A stretch of 64,000 nt of DNA from Halorubrum sp. BOL3-1 (GTDB lineage Archaea > Halobacteriota > Halobacteria > Halobacteriales > Haloferacaceae), in NCBI RefSeq assembly GCF_004114375.1, contig NZ_CP034692.1, forward strand, positions 434,001 through 498,000, written 5' to 3'. The notes under the pieces are model-generated. The model was not told the DNA's origin, did not search any database, and worked only from the letters and a program-made list of their open reading frames with translations. Positions 54,321 to 63,388 of the stretch are shown here, piece after piece. How positions within the stretch are numbered: position 1 is the first letter of the stretch; each line of letters opens with the position of its first letter. A program made the translations under genes and the position numbers.

Positions 54321-54625
54321 TGCGGTGGCGCGTGCCTCCGAGTGGCCGCCTCCGGCGGTCACGAGGAACACGCGCGAGGGAGTCGGCCGCTCGGAGCAAC
54401 GCGGAGAGTGGCCGACGAGGTTGGGGAGGTATGAGGCGCGGTTGCGGTGCGGGCGGGTGGACTCAAACGGGCAGCCGCGAGGACGAAGACGGCGACGTAA
54501 GTAGCGAGAGACCGAAGGTCTCTCCGACAGCCGGCGGCTCCGCCGCCGGCGAGACCGCAGGAGCGAGCACCGCGAGCGACGAGGACCACACCAAGCCCAT
54601 CGAGTCCTCGCGGCTGGGGCCTTAG
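54321..54625 (-). repeat. Dispersed multi-hairpin repeat, copy C
   Basis: Read on the minus strand: starts TAAGGCCCCAGCCGCGAGGA, has the cUUCGg-type hairpin GAGAGACCTTCGGTCTCTC, core CTGCCCGTTTGAGTCCACCC and CCTCATACCTCCCCAACCTC, and ends GGCACGCGCCACCGCA. Block order equals copy A. It occupies most of the 533-bp gap (54225-54757) between two divergent genes; the rest of the gap holds their promoters. Confidence 0.75.
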
Positions 54626-54757
54626 AGGCGTTCATCCGCCTGATAACGATATTGTCAGATCAACGCCGATCGCGCCTTCCTCACCCGCCTTCCGTCCCCG
54701 CGACGGCGACGCGATCGAGGGGAACCCTTTTTGCCCGGTCGGCGGGTACTGCGCGCC

Positions 54758-55099
54758 ATGACCGAGCACACCGTCGAGTTCGTCGGCACCGGCGAGACGA
54801 TCGAGGTGGCCGACACGGAGACGATCCTCAGCTCCTGTTTCGACGCGGGGATCGCCCAGGAGTACTCCTGTCGCGTCGGGATGTGTCTCGCCTGCTCCGC
54901 CGAGATCGTCGAGGGCGAGGTGACCCAGCCGGCCGCTCGCGGTCTCAGCGACGAGGAAGCCGAGGAGTACGCGCTCACCTGTATGGCCCGCCCGCAGTCG
55001 GATCTGAAACTCGACCGGGGGAAGTACCCCCCGAGCATCGAAGACGAGGCGGCGACCGCCGCGGGAGACGGCGACGGCGCGGCCGCGGACGACGACTGA
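54758..55099 (+). CDS. 2Fe-2S plant-type ferredoxin
   Basis: 113 residues. The cluster ligands are C-x4-C-x2-C in SCRVGMCLAC and a fourth cysteine in LTCMARP about 30 residues later. N-terminus HTVEFVGTGETIEVADTETIL is the ferredoxin beta grasp. It lacks the 20-residue N-terminal haloarchaeal insertion of the major ferredoxin. Acidic tail. Could donate to AOR or reductases, though not adjacent. ATG at 54758. Confidence 0.9.
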   Translation: MTEHTVEFVGTGETIEVADTETILSSCFDAGIAQEYSCRVGMCLACSAEIVEGEVTQPAARGLSDEEAEEYALTCMARPQSDLKLDRGKYPPSIEDEAATAAGDGDGAAADDD

Positions 55100-55127
55100 A
55101 AGGGCATTTTAGCGTCTTTTAGGCGGT

Positions 55128-55189
55128 AAGCCCCCGTCCTCAACGAGCGAACGGCGTCAGCCGTGAGCGAGTAGGGTGGGGTAGTTCAC
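55128..55189. repeat. Solo end-like relic of an IS605-type element
   Basis: AAGCCCCCGTCCTCAACGAG, hairpin ACGGC-GTCA-GCCGT, then GAGTAGGGTGGGGTAGTTCAC. It matches the right end of the tnpB element (AAGCCCTACCCTCAAGGACC ... AGTAGGGTAGGGTAGTTTAC) in order and spacing but no transposon gene is near. Lies between the ferredoxin and transporter stops. Confidence 0.6.
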
Positions 55190-55193
55190 CCGC

Positions 55194-56630
55194 TCAGTAC
55201 GGCACCGCGTACAGCGCGACCGCGAGGAACGGGATCAACGCGATCAGCATCGCGATGGCGTAGCCGAACATCTCGCGCGCCTTGACGTTCGTGATCGCGA
55301 GCAGCGGCAGCGCCCAGAACGGGTTCAGCAGGTTCGTGTGCGCGTCGCCGACCGCGTACGCGACGGTGGCCTGTCCGTAGGGGACGCCGAGCCCCTCGGC
55401 GGCCTGAAGCACCGACGGGCCGACGACGAGCCACTCGCCGCCGCCCGAGGGGACGAACAGGTTCGCGACGGAGCCGACGACCCACGCGATCACGGGGTAC
55501 GTCGCCGCCGTCGACACGTCGAGCAGCGCCTCCGCGAGCAGCAGCGCGAGTCCCGAGTCGGCCATGATTCCCTGTATCCCGGCGAAGAAGGGGAAAAGCA
55601 GGATGATCCCGGCCGCCGCGCCAGCCGCGTCGTTGAACCGGTCGCGGTAGTACGCCGGGCGCTGGTAGATCAGCAGGCCGGCGAAGAGGAAGCCGAAGTT
55701 GACCGCGTTCAGCGTGAACGCGCCGAGTCCCTGCCCGGCGAACTGGACCGCGAGGATCGCGACGCCCGCCAGCGCGACCAGCCCGCCGATGATCCGGCTG
55801 TTGTTCATCCGCTCGGCGGGGACGTCGTCGACCTCCGCCGGCGGCTCGTCGACCGGGTCGGCCGCGTCGGCGGCGTCGGTGCCGCCATCAGCACTCGTGT
55901 CGAACAGCTCCGACTCGTCGACGTACTCGGTGATCCCCTTCGCGCGGTCGCCCGAGGGCGCGAGGACGTACAGCACGGCGGTCGCAAAGACGATCGAGAG
56001 GACGGTGAGCGTGAGCGCGTACGGGTGGAAGATGGTCTTCGCGGCCGGGACCGTCGACGCGAGGAACTCGAACCCGGTCCCCTCGCCGATGTTGTTCGCG
56101 TCGGTCAACTGGAGCGGCGCCGACCCTGAGATCCCCCAGTGCCAGGTCAGTCCGAGTCCCATGTACCCGGCGACCGCGAGTAGCGGGTAGTGGACGGTTA
56201 TTCCCTTTCGGTGGGCGACTTTCCCCATCTCGCGGGCGAAGATGGCGCCCATGATGAGGCTGAAGCCCCAGTGGACCCACGCCAGCGACATCGAGATGAA
56301 CCCGACGAACGCGGCGGCCTGCGCGCCGGAGTTCGGAATTTCCGCGAGCCGCTGTAGTATCGCGTTGACCCGGGGGTGGTACGCGATGACGAACCCGGTC
56401 ATCAGGATGAGCACCATCTGCATCGAAAAGCCGAGGAACGCCCAGAAGCCACCGTACCAGAACTCCAACAGTTCCACCGGTCCCGAGTCGGTGACCACCA
56501 GTCCGGCCACGTAGACGAGATATGTCAACAGGATGGCGAAGACGAACGGACTCGGCATCCACCGTTCGACGACCTCTGATATTCGGAATCCGATGCGTTC
56601 GATGACGCCCGCCTCGTCGCTCGTTGCCAT
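55194..56630 (-). CDS. AtoE-type short-chain fatty acid transporter
   Basis: 478 residues, about 12 helices. VERWMPSPFVFAILLTYLVY, WHWGISGSAPLQ, FVPSGGGEWLVVGPSVLQAAEGLG and VGDAHTNLLNPFWALPLLAI are the family's signatures. AtoE imports acetoacetate and butyrate in E. coli. The start is the ATG at 56630. The internal loop (240-270) is acidic. No ato operon nearby. Confidence 0.88.
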   Translation of the reverse strand: MATSDEAGVIERIGFRISEVVERWMPSPFVFAILLTYLVYVAGLVVTDSGPVELLEFWYGGFWAFLGFSMQMVLILMTGFVIAYHPRVNAILQRLAEIPNSGAQAAAFVGFISMSLAWVHWGFSLIMGAIFAREMGKVAHRKGITVHYPLLAVAGYMGLGLTWHWGISGSAPLQLTDANNIGEGTGFEFLASTVPAAKTIFHPYALTLTVLSIVFATAVLYVLAPSGDRAKGITEYVDESELFDTSADGGTDAADAADPVDEPPAEVDDVPAERMNNSRIIGGLVALAGVAILAVQFAGQGLGAFTLNAVNFGFLFAGLLIYQRPAYYRDRFNDAAGAAAGIILLFPFFAGIQGIMADSGLALLLAEALLDVSTAATYPVIAWVVGSVANLFVPSGGGEWLVVGPSVLQAAEGLGVPYGQATVAYAVGDAHTNLLNPFWALPLLAITNVKAREMFGYAIAMLIALIPFLAVALYAVPY

Positions 56631-56752
56631 ACGCTCCGTATCCCGTATCACACATTATAAATAATGGGATACGGTCGCGACAGCCGATATATCTCTCGAC
56701 TGCCGTCGCCCGTCGAGCCGTTCCTCGGCTCGTTCGAACCGGCGACACAGCG

Positions 56753-57070
56753 CTACTCGACTCGTTCGAACCGGTGTCGCACCACGTCGGCGTCGGGGTC
56801 CCAGTCGAAGCTCCCGCCGTGCGCGCGGACCATGCGTTCCTTGTACGCCGAAAGCGACGGCGACCCCTCGCGTCTCGCGTCGGCGTCGGTCACGTCGCCG
56901 AGCGTGCGCTCCGTCACCTCGGTCAGTTCGAAGGCGACGCCGTCGACCTCGAACGTGTCGCCCTCGCCGCCGTACCGGTTTCCGCGGTGGAGCTGGGTCA
57001 CCTCGCCGTCGAGGGCCGCCTGTCTCACGCGGTCGTTCGGCAACAGGTCGGCCGGGTCGGTGTCGGTCAC
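56753..57070 (-). CDS. ASCH-domain protein
   Basis: 105 residues from GTG at 57070. VTQLHRGNRYGGEGDTFEVDGVAFELTEVTERTLGDVTDADARREGSPSLSAYKERM is the ASCH/PUA-like pattern of RNA-binding proteins. An unrelated longer frame exists upstream but overlaps pyrB's promoter. Function unknown in archaea. Confidence 0.78.
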   Translation of the reverse strand: MTDTDPADLLPNDRVRQAALDGEVTQLHRGNRYGGEGDTFEVDGVAFELTEVTERTLGDVTDADARREGSPSLSAYKERMVRAHGGSFDWDPDADVVRHRFERVE

Positions 57071-57248
57071 ACAGTTATGTTCGGACCGCGGCGGCTTATG
57101 CGCGGCGGCGCCGAGCGCCGGGCTTCCCGCCGCGACGCGGGGCGCGTTACGGATCTCGAAACTCCGGCGTTCCGGGTGTTCACATCCGTGAGTATCGGTC
57201 CTGCGTCCCGAGACGAGGGATTCAAGATACTGCCGATACCCTCTCTCG

Positions 57249-58202
57249 ATGATGCGACAGGACCACCTCATCACCGCGACCCAGCTCTCGCGGGATGACA
57301 TCGAGACCGTGCTCGACCGGGCCCGAGCGGTCGCTGAGGACCCCACCGCCTACGCGGACCGGCACGCCGGCCGCGTGCTCGCGCTCTGCTTTTTCGAGCC
57401 GAGCACGCGCACCCGGATGAGCTTCGACAGCGCGGCCAAGCGCCTCGGGATGGACACGATCGGCATGGGCGACGTCGACTCCTCGTCCGTCTCGAAGGGG
57501 GAGTCGCTCTCTGATACCGTCCGCGTCATCGAGGGGTACGCGGACGCGATGGTGCTCCGTCACCCCAGCGAGGGTGCCGCGACGCTGGCCGGCGAGCGCG
57601 TCGACGTCCCCGTGGTCAACGCGGGTGACGGCGCGGGCCAACACCCCTCTCAGACGCTCCTCGACCTCCACACCATCCGCGAGGACCACGGACTCGACGA
57701 CCTCTCGATCGGGATCATGGGCGACCTGAAGTACGGGCGAACGGTCCACTCGCTGGCCGCCGCGCTGACGAACTTCGACGTCAACCAGCACTTCGTCAGC
57801 CCCGAGTCGCTGCGGCTCCCGCGGTCGGTCCGGTTCGACCTCCACGAGACGGGCGCACAGATCCGCGAACACGAGGAGCTCGAACCCGTCCTCGACGAGC
57901 TGGACGTCCTCTACGTCACCCGGATCCAGAAGGAGCGGTTCCCGGACGAGAACGAGTACCACCGCGTCGCGGGCGAGTATCGGATCGACGCCGACACGCT
58001 CGCTGACGCGCCGGACGACCTCACCGTGATGCATCCGCTCCCCCGCGTCGACGAGATCGCGCCCGATGTCGACGAGACCGACCACGCGCGCTACTTTGAG
58101 CAGGCGCACAACGGGGTCCCGGTGCGGATGGCGCTGCTCGACACCCTACTGGAGAACGCGGGGAGCGCTGAGAACGCCGAGGAGACGGAGGCAGACCGAT
58201 GA
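57249..58202 (+). CDS. pyrB: Aspartate carbamoyltransferase catalytic subunit
   Basis: 317 residues. [12 protein letters not shown] binds carbamoyl phosphate; [23 protein letters not shown] and [12 protein letters not shown] are the other active-site parts. Two ATGs are adjacent at 57249 and 57252. It makes carbamoyl aspartate for pyrimidines. The 4-nt overlap with pyrI is the standard arrangement. Confidence 0.97.
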   Translation: MMRQDHLITATQLSRDDIETVLDRARAVAEDPTAYADRHAGRVLALCFFEPSTRTRMSFDSAAKRLGMDTIGMGDVDSSSVSKGESLSDTVRVIEGYADAMVLRHPSEGAATLAGERVDVPVVNAGDGAGQHPSQTLLDLHTIREDHGLDDLSIGIMGDLKYGRTVHSLAAALTNFDVNQHFVSPESLRLPRSVRFDLHETGAQIREHEELEPVLDELDVLYVTRIQKERFPDENEYHRVAGEYRIDADTLADAPDDLTVMHPLPRVDEIAPDVDETDHARYFEQAHNGVPVRMALLDTLLENAGSAENAEETEADR

Positions 58203-58657
58203 GCGAACACGAACTCCGCGTCTCGAAGATCCGCGACGGGACCGTCATCGACCACGTCGAGGGCGGACAGGCGCTGAACGTCCTCGCAATCTTAGGCATC
58301 GACGGCTCCGAGGGACACGGCGTCTCGGTCGGCATGAACGTCCCCTCCGACCGACTCGGGCGCAAGGACATCGTGAAAGTCGAGGACAGGGAGCTGTCGC
58401 AGTCGGAGGTGGACGTCCTCTCGCTCATCGCGCCCGAGGCGACGATCAACATCGTCCGCGACTTCGAGGTCGTCGAGAAGAACCGCGTCACCCGCCCGGA
58501 CAGCGTGTCGGGCGTGCTGTCGTGCCCGAACCGGAACTGTATCACCAACGCGGACGAACCGATCGAGACGCAGTTCGACGTCGTCGCCGACGGCGTACGT
58601 TGCGACTACTGCGCGACGATCCTGCGTGCGGACATCGCCGCCCATATCGACGTCTGA
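58199..58657 (+). CDS. pyrI: Aspartate carbamoyltransferase regulatory subunit
   Basis: 152 residues. The N-terminal nucleotide-binding domain has [24 protein letters not shown]; the C-terminal zinc domain has CPNRNC and CDYC, four cysteines. Mediates CTP/ATP control of pyrB. Overlaps pyrB as ATGA. Confidence 0.97.
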   Translation: MSEHELRVSKIRDGTVIDHVEGGQALNVLAILGIDGSEGHGVSVGMNVPSDRLGRKDIVKVEDRELSQSEVDVLSLIAPEATINIVRDFEVVEKNRVTRPDSVSGVLSCPNRNCITNADEPIETQFDVVADGVRCDYCATILRADIAAHIDV

Positions 58658-58749
58658 GGCGATCTCGCATGCCGCGCGCGCGCCTCGCGCTCTACGCGAC
58701 CTCCTCGCACTCCGGTAGATTTTAGCGCTCGCCGTTCGACGCGTGAGAC

Positions 58750-58845
58750 ATGAGCAAGAAAGCCAAGCTCGTCCTCGTGCTGTCGCTCGTCGCGCTCGCG
58801 TACTTCCTCTTCGCCGGCGACAAGGAGCCGGTCGAAGTCGAGTAG
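58750..58845 (+). CDS. 31-residue single-helix membrane microprotein
   Basis: ATG to TAG gives MSKKAKLVLVLSLVALAYFL followed by FAGDKEPVEVE: a basic N-terminus, one membrane helix and an acidic tail. A GATTTTAG box about 28 bp upstream of the ATG supports independent transcription. Not recognised. Possible small signalling or membrane subunit. Confidence 0.55.
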   Translation: MSKKAKLVLVLSLVALAYFLFAGDKEPVEVE

Positions 58846-58931
58846 CCGCGACGGCCCGGTCACTCACTCGCACCGCCCGCCGACCGCCGTGATACCCGCC
58901 GTTTTTACCGACCTGTCTCGTAATCGACTCC

Positions 58932-59792
58932 ATGTACGGGGTCGTCACGCGCAACGCCGACGAGGTCGCGATGGAGCCGTTCGACCTCGGCTTCTACGAG
59001 GTCAAAGACGTCACGGGCCGCGCGGCCGAGCCGCTGCCGAACGCCGTGAACATGGTGTCGTGTTTCGGCGACAACGCCGCCGCGAGCGAGAACGCGGACC
59101 TCGTCCCTGTCGACGAGCGCGGCGAGCCGGCGACCCGCGACCGCGACTACTTCGACTGGGCGTACATCTGTCCGACGCACCCGGAGTATCGCGAGGGACT
59201 TTTCGAGATCATCGCGGACTGCGCCGCCGAGAACGGCGACGTGCGCCTCGACGACGTGGGGTTTCCCCGCGAGGGTTTCTGTCACTGCGACCGCTGCGAG
59301 CGGCTGTTCGACGAGAGCGACCGCGACGACTTCGTCGACTGGCGCGCCGACGTCATCACCGAGTTCGTCGCGGAGGCGGCCGAACTGGTCCCCGGCCGCC
59401 TCCTGCTCACGCTGTACCCCGACCCCTACCCGGACCACCTCCGGGCGCGCGCCGGTCTCGACCTCGACCGGCTGGCCGACCACGTCGACGAGTTCGTCGT
59501 CCCCCTCTACGACACGGCGTACGCGACGACCTACTGGCTGGAGACGATCGCTCGCGGCTTCCGCACGCGGCTCGGCGGCGACTACGACGTCCACGGCGCG
59601 CCGCCGGAAACTCCGTTCTCGCTGGAGCTGTACGCGGTCGACGTCGACGTCGACGACCTGATCCACGCGACCGAGGTGGCCGAGACGTACGCGAAGGACG
59701 TGTTCTTCGGCTACGACGCGAACAACGCGGCCGCCGCTCTCCGCCGGAAAGACGCCGATTCGCGCGACGGCGAGGTCCACCGACCGGACTGA
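58932..59792 (+). CDS. Glycoside-hydrolase-like TIM-barrel protein
   Basis: 286 residues. WAYICPTHPEYREGLFEIIADC, VRLDDVGFPREGFCHCDRCERLF and RLLLTLYPDPYP follow the pattern of hypothetical glycosyl hydrolase families with a CxCxxC segment after the third strand. Acidic residues in DDVGFP could be catalytic. Cytoplasmic, no signal peptide. Neighbours give no clue. Substrate unknown. The 231 bp after its stop, up to the ThuA gene stop (59793-60023), holds no gene I can support. Confidence 0.6.
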   Translation: MYGVVTRNADEVAMEPFDLGFYEVKDVTGRAAEPLPNAVNMVSCFGDNAAASENADLVPVDERGEPATRDRDYFDWAYICPTHPEYREGLFEIIADCAAENGDVRLDDVGFPREGFCHCDRCERLFDESDRDDFVDWRADVITEFVAEAAELVPGRLLLTLYPDPYPDHLRARAGLDLDRLADHVDEFVVPLYDTAYATTYWLETIARGFRTRLGGDYDVHGAPPETPFSLELYAVDVDVDDLIHATEVAETYAKDVFFGYDANNAAAALRRKDADSRDGEVHRPD

Positions 59793-60023
59793 GTCGCCCT
59801 CTCGCGCCGCCGCGGAACCGCCGCGGAACGCCCGCGGCGACGTGAACGAGGGTTTATTAACGGGGACGGTCGACGTACACTCGACCGGCCGCCGGCGTGC
59901 GACACAACCGGTCGTCTCGCGTTCGCGCGAGGCGGTCGCCTTTCAACGTCTGCGCCGTAGCGGCGGTCGCTCTACATCGCAGAGCCGCCGGCTCGTCGAC
60001 CTTTTCCGCGGGCGCTCGTCCCA

Positions 60024-60767
60024 CTAGTGGACCGTCCGGTCGTCGCTCGTGTCGATATCCTCGATCGGGTCGGCGTTGCCGAACTCGGGCGTCGGGCCGT
60101 CGCCCGGCTCCGCCCAGTCGACCGCGTTCCGCAGCACCTGCCGGACGTCGTCGTCGTAGTAGATCGGGTACGTCTCGTGGCCGGGGCGGAAGTAGAACAC
60201 TTTCCCGCTCCCGCGGCGGTAACAGCAGCCGGATCGGAACGTTTCGCCGCCCTCGAACCAGGAGGTGAACACGAGCGTGTCGGGCGCCGGGACGTCGAAT
60301 CGCTCGCCGTACATCTCGGCCTCGTCGAGCTCGATCGTCTCACCGATCCCGTCCGCGATCGGGTGCCCCGGCTCGATCGTCCACAGCCGCTCGCGCTCGG
60401 CGGCCTCACGCCACTTCAGCGAACAGCTGGTGCCCATCAGCCGCTTGAATATCTTGGAGTAGTGCGCGGAGTGAAGGACGATGAGGCCCGTCCCGTCGAG
60501 GACGCGCTCGTGGACCCGGTCGACGACGGCGTCGCGGACCTCGTCGTGGGCGGCGTGGCCCCACCAGACGAGCACGTCGGTGTCGTCGAGGACCGCCTCG
60601 GTGAGACCGTGGTCGGGTCCCTCGTCGAGGGTCGCGGTGCTGACCTCGTGGCCGCCCTCGCGGAGCGCCTCCGCGACGACGGCGTGGATCCCGTCGGGAT
60701 AGACGTCCGCGACGACGTCGCTCTCGCGTTCGTGCCGATGCTCGTTCCAGACCGTGACGCGTGCCAT
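60024..60767 (-). CDS. ThuA-domain protein
   Basis: 247 residues. [53 protein letters not shown] and [31 protein letters not shown] fit the ThuA glutamine-amidotransferase-like fold, tied to trehalose use in rhizobia. ATG 60767. Catalytic residue of amidotransferases not obvious. Confidence 0.85.
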   Translation of the reverse strand: MARVTVWNEHRHERESDVVADVYPDGIHAVVAEALREGGHEVSTATLDEGPDHGLTEAVLDDTDVLVWWGHAAHDEVRDAVVDRVHERVLDGTGLIVLHSAHYSKIFKRLMGTSCSLKWREAAERERLWTIEPGHPIADGIGETIELDEAEMYGERFDVPAPDTLVFTSWFEGGETFRSGCCYRRGSGKVFYFRPGHETYPIYYDDDVRQVLRNAVDWAEPGDGPTPEFGNADPIEDIDTSDDRTVH

Positions 60768-60860
60768 GGGTGGCGTGAACGGCGGACCGACTTGAGCGCT
60801 TGCCCTCGGCGGTCCCGAACCGACCGGAAGCCACTCATCGCTCCTGCGACACGCTCGCGT

Positions 60861-61078
60861 ATGATCGGCTCCCGTCAACTGTACCGCCGCGCCGACGACT
60901 GGGCGCGCGCGGCCTCTCCCGGCTGCGGTACGCCCTCCTCACGGGAATCGTGGTGACGGCATCGGCGCTGGGGGTCGGGGTTGCCCTCGACGCGTCGACG
61001 ACCGTCTACGCGGTCACGATGGGCGCCGTAATGACCGTCCTCTACTACGCGGGCGACGTGGACTCCGAAAACGAGTGA
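60861..61078 (+). pseudogene. Frameshifted small membrane protein gene
   Basis: The ATG frame reads [17 protein letters not shown], then goes off into an unrelated short tail and stops. A different frame from about 60909 reads [20 protein letters not shown] and on to a second helix and a stop at 61078. Joining the two needs one extra base at the GCGCGCGCGG run, giving a 72-residue two-helix protein. Either a real frameshift or a sequencing error. Confidence 0.55.
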
Positions 61079-61122
61079 CCGCCGGAGACGGCTCCGGTCG
61101 GAGGGGGCTCTCCGAAGCCCGC

Positions 61123-61509
61123 TCAGGCCGTCGCTTCGACGTCCGCGAGCCGGCGCGCGAGGAACGCTGCGATAGAGATGTCTTCCTCCTCAACGAACCG
61201 CACGAGCTCCTCGCTGTCGGCGCTCTCGACGACGACCGTCGGGATCAGTTCGACGTCGTACTCGTCGACCAGCTCGCCCTCCTTCCCGCTCGGTCCCTTC
61301 GTGACCGGGAACGCCTCGACCCGGTCGTCCGGGACGCCGGCCGCCGCGAGCGCGGCGCCGAACTCGGGCAGCTGTCGCTGGCAGTCGCCGCACCAGTCGC
61401 CGCCCCACACTTTGAACACGTACTCGTCGGCCGCCAGGGCGTCGAGGACCGCTTCGTCGAACGCGTCCGCGTCGACGTCGGCGGCGGGCGCAAGTGTTTC
61501 GAGCGTCAT
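61123..61509 (-). CDS. Thioredoxin-like protein (WCGDC)
   Basis: 128 residues with the active site VWGGDWCGDCQRQLPEF and a cis-Pro in LIPTVVV. Thioredoxin fold, short. Divergent from cysteine synthase with repeat copy D between. ATG 61509. Confidence 0.9.
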   Translation of the reverse strand: MTLETLAPAADVDADAFDEAVLDALAADEYVFKVWGGDWCGDCQRQLPEFGAALAAAGVPDDRVEAFPVTKGPSGKEGELVDEYDVELIPTVVVESADSEELVRFVEEEDISIAAFLARRLADVEATA

Positions 61510-61635
61510 ACCGGATTTTACGTCGTCTGGACACCTAAACCGCGCGACGGTGACAAACGTGGTCGATCTGGACGTGAACGGGATCGACCTCCCGACCGCC
61601 CGGTGATACGTCGTTGCGATCGACCTGACCGAGAC

Positions 61636-61900
61636 CCCCGAAGCCCCGGCCGCGAGGGCTCCCGCGGCTCGGTGCGCTCCTCGCTCGGTCGCTTCGCTCC
61701 CTCGCTGCGGTGCTTCCGTCGCCGGGGTTCGCCCTCCCGACTGCCCCTTCGAGTCCCACCCGACCGCACCGCACCTCGCGCCTCCCCAGCCTCGCGGCTC
61801 GCTTGGGGCTCCCTCTGGTCGCCCGCGTCGCTCGCCGCGTCCCTCGCACGACGCTCCTCGCGCCCGTTCGAGCGCTCGGAGGCGCGCGCCGCCGCACCGG
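61636..61900 (+). repeat. Dispersed multi-hairpin repeat, copy D
   Basis: CCCCGAAGCCCCGGCCGCGA, then CTGCCCCTTCGAGTCCCACC, CCTCGCGCCTCCCCAGCCTC, and GGCGCGCGCCGCCGCACCGG mark start, core and end. The hairpin block between core and end is present but diverged. It fills the divergent promoter region between thioredoxin and cysteine synthase genes (61510-61981). Confidence 0.75.
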
Positions 61901-61981
61901 TTCGGTGCCGTGATCGTCTCGACCGACATCCCTTGCCGGAGTCCGCGGGGCCTTTGAGTCGCGGTCGCGTTCGGTCGGGTA

Positions 61982-62899
61982 ATGGACGACGACATCCTGT
62001 CGACGCTCGGCTCGCCGCTCGTGCGGGTCGACGCGCCCGCGGGAACGACGGTGGCGGCGAAGGTCGAGTCTCGCAACCCGGGCGGCTCAGCCAAGGACCG
62101 CCCCGCCTTGTACATGATCGAGGCGGCCGAGGAGGCGGGCGAGATCGAGCCGGGCGACCGCATCGTCGAGCCGACGTCGGGGAACACCGGTATCGGACTC
62201 GCGATGGTCGGCGCCACGCGCGGCTACGACGTCACCCTCGTCGTCCCGGAGGGCAAGTCGGTCGAGCGCCGCCGCCTGATGAGGGCGTACGGCGCGACCG
62301 TCGAACTGGTCGACGGCGACATCTCCGACGCGAAAGACCGGGCCGACGAGCTCGAATCGGAGCCGAACACCATCCAACTCCGCCAGTTCGAGAACCCGGC
62401 TAACCCCCGCGCCCACTACGAGACGACGGGCCCGGAAATACTGGAGCAGGTGGGCGACCGCACCGTCGACGCGCTCGTCGCCGGCGTCGGCACCGGCGGC
62501 ACCCTCTCGGGTATCGGACGGCGCCTACGCGAGGCGTTCCCAGACGTCCGGATCGACGCGGTCGAGCCGGCCGACAACGCTGTCCTCTCCGGCGGCGAAC
62601 CCGAAAACGACGGCTTTCAGGGAATGGGACCGGGGTTCGTCGCGCCGAACCTCGACGTCGACCTGATCGACGAGATCCACACGGTCACCATCGAGGATGC
62701 CGAGGCCGAGTGCCGCAGGCTCGCCCGCGAGGAGGGAATTCTCGTCGGCCAGTCGTCGGGTGCCTCGAACCTCGCCGCGAAGGACGTCGCGGCCGAGCTC
62801 CGCGAGACCGGCGCGTTTGCGGGCGAGAAGCCGCTCGTCGTCACCGTCTTCTGGGACAGCGGCGAGCGCTACCTGACGGCGGGCACCTTCGACGGATGA
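61982..62899 (+). CDS. cysK: Cysteine synthase (PLP beta-family)
   Basis: 305 residues. NPGGSAKDRPAL carries the PLP lysine, EPTSGNTGIGLAMV binds substrate, GVGTGGTLSG binds phosphate. Makes cysteine from O-acetylserine or O-phosphoserine. Residues of the beta8 loop are variable. ATG 61982. Confidence 0.93.
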   Translation: MDDDILSTLGSPLVRVDAPAGTTVAAKVESRNPGGSAKDRPALYMIEAAEEAGEIEPGDRIVEPTSGNTGIGLAMVGATRGYDVTLVVPEGKSVERRRLMRAYGATVELVDGDISDAKDRADELESEPNTIQLRQFENPANPRAHYETTGPEILEQVGDRTVDALVAGVGTGGTLSGIGRRLREAFPDVRIDAVEPADNAVLSGGEPENDGFQGMGPGFVAPNLDVDLIDEIHTVTIEDAEAECRRLAREEGILVGQSSGASNLAAKDVAAELRETGAFAGEKPLVVTVFWDSGERYLTAGTFDG

Positions 62900-62986
62900 C
62901 TCGGGGCTCCAGAGACCCCGAGCGCGACCGACAGCGACGCCCGCCGCCACCCGGTCGTTGATTAGCGTTCGGCGCTCACTTCGCCC

Positions 62987-63388
62987 ATGGACACGCGAAC
63001 GGAACCGACGACCGAGCCGCACGGCGACGGTCCGACCGGGTCGCCGGACGCGTCGGACCGGCGCTTCGACGGGCCGTGGCTCGCCGCGCTCGCGGCGACC
63101 GTCGTCGCCTGGACGCTCCTGTACGCGGTCGACTCGGCGTTCCTGACGCCCGAGACCCCGCTCGGGGCGACGGTCGGCTTCGCGCACGGCTACCTGCTCG
63201 CGCCACTGGCGACCGCGACGCTGCTGCTCGACGCGCTCTCGCTCGCGGAGCGGCGCGTCGCCGACATCGGCGTCTTCAAGTGGATCTACGCGCTCGCCGC
63301 GCTCCCGGCGCCGCCGGTCGCGGTCCTCTACTACGCGCACCGCGAGTGGCTGAAGCCCGGCGACGCGGACCTCCTCGGTGGACCGTGA
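62987..63388 (+). CDS. Small haloarchaeal three-helix membrane protein
   Basis: 133 residues: polar N-terminus, then helices WLAALAATVVAWTLLYAVDSAF, LLAPLATATLLLDALSL and WIYALAALPAPPVAVLYYAH. No named family. Its stop overlaps the next ATG by one base (TGATG), so coupled with the MOSC protein. Confidence 0.55.
   Translation: MDTRTEPTTEPHGDGPTGSPDASDRRFDGPWLAALAATVVAWTLLYAVDSAFLTPETPLGATVGFAHGYLLAPLATATLLLDALSLAERRVADIGVFKWIYALAALPAPPVAVLYYAHREWLKPGDADLLGGP

Noticed and set aside
56729-56774. 14-bp direct repeat CTCGTTCGAACCGG at the end of the ASCH gene
   Set aside because: Short, includes coding sequence at the gene's end, and probably a minor local duplication.
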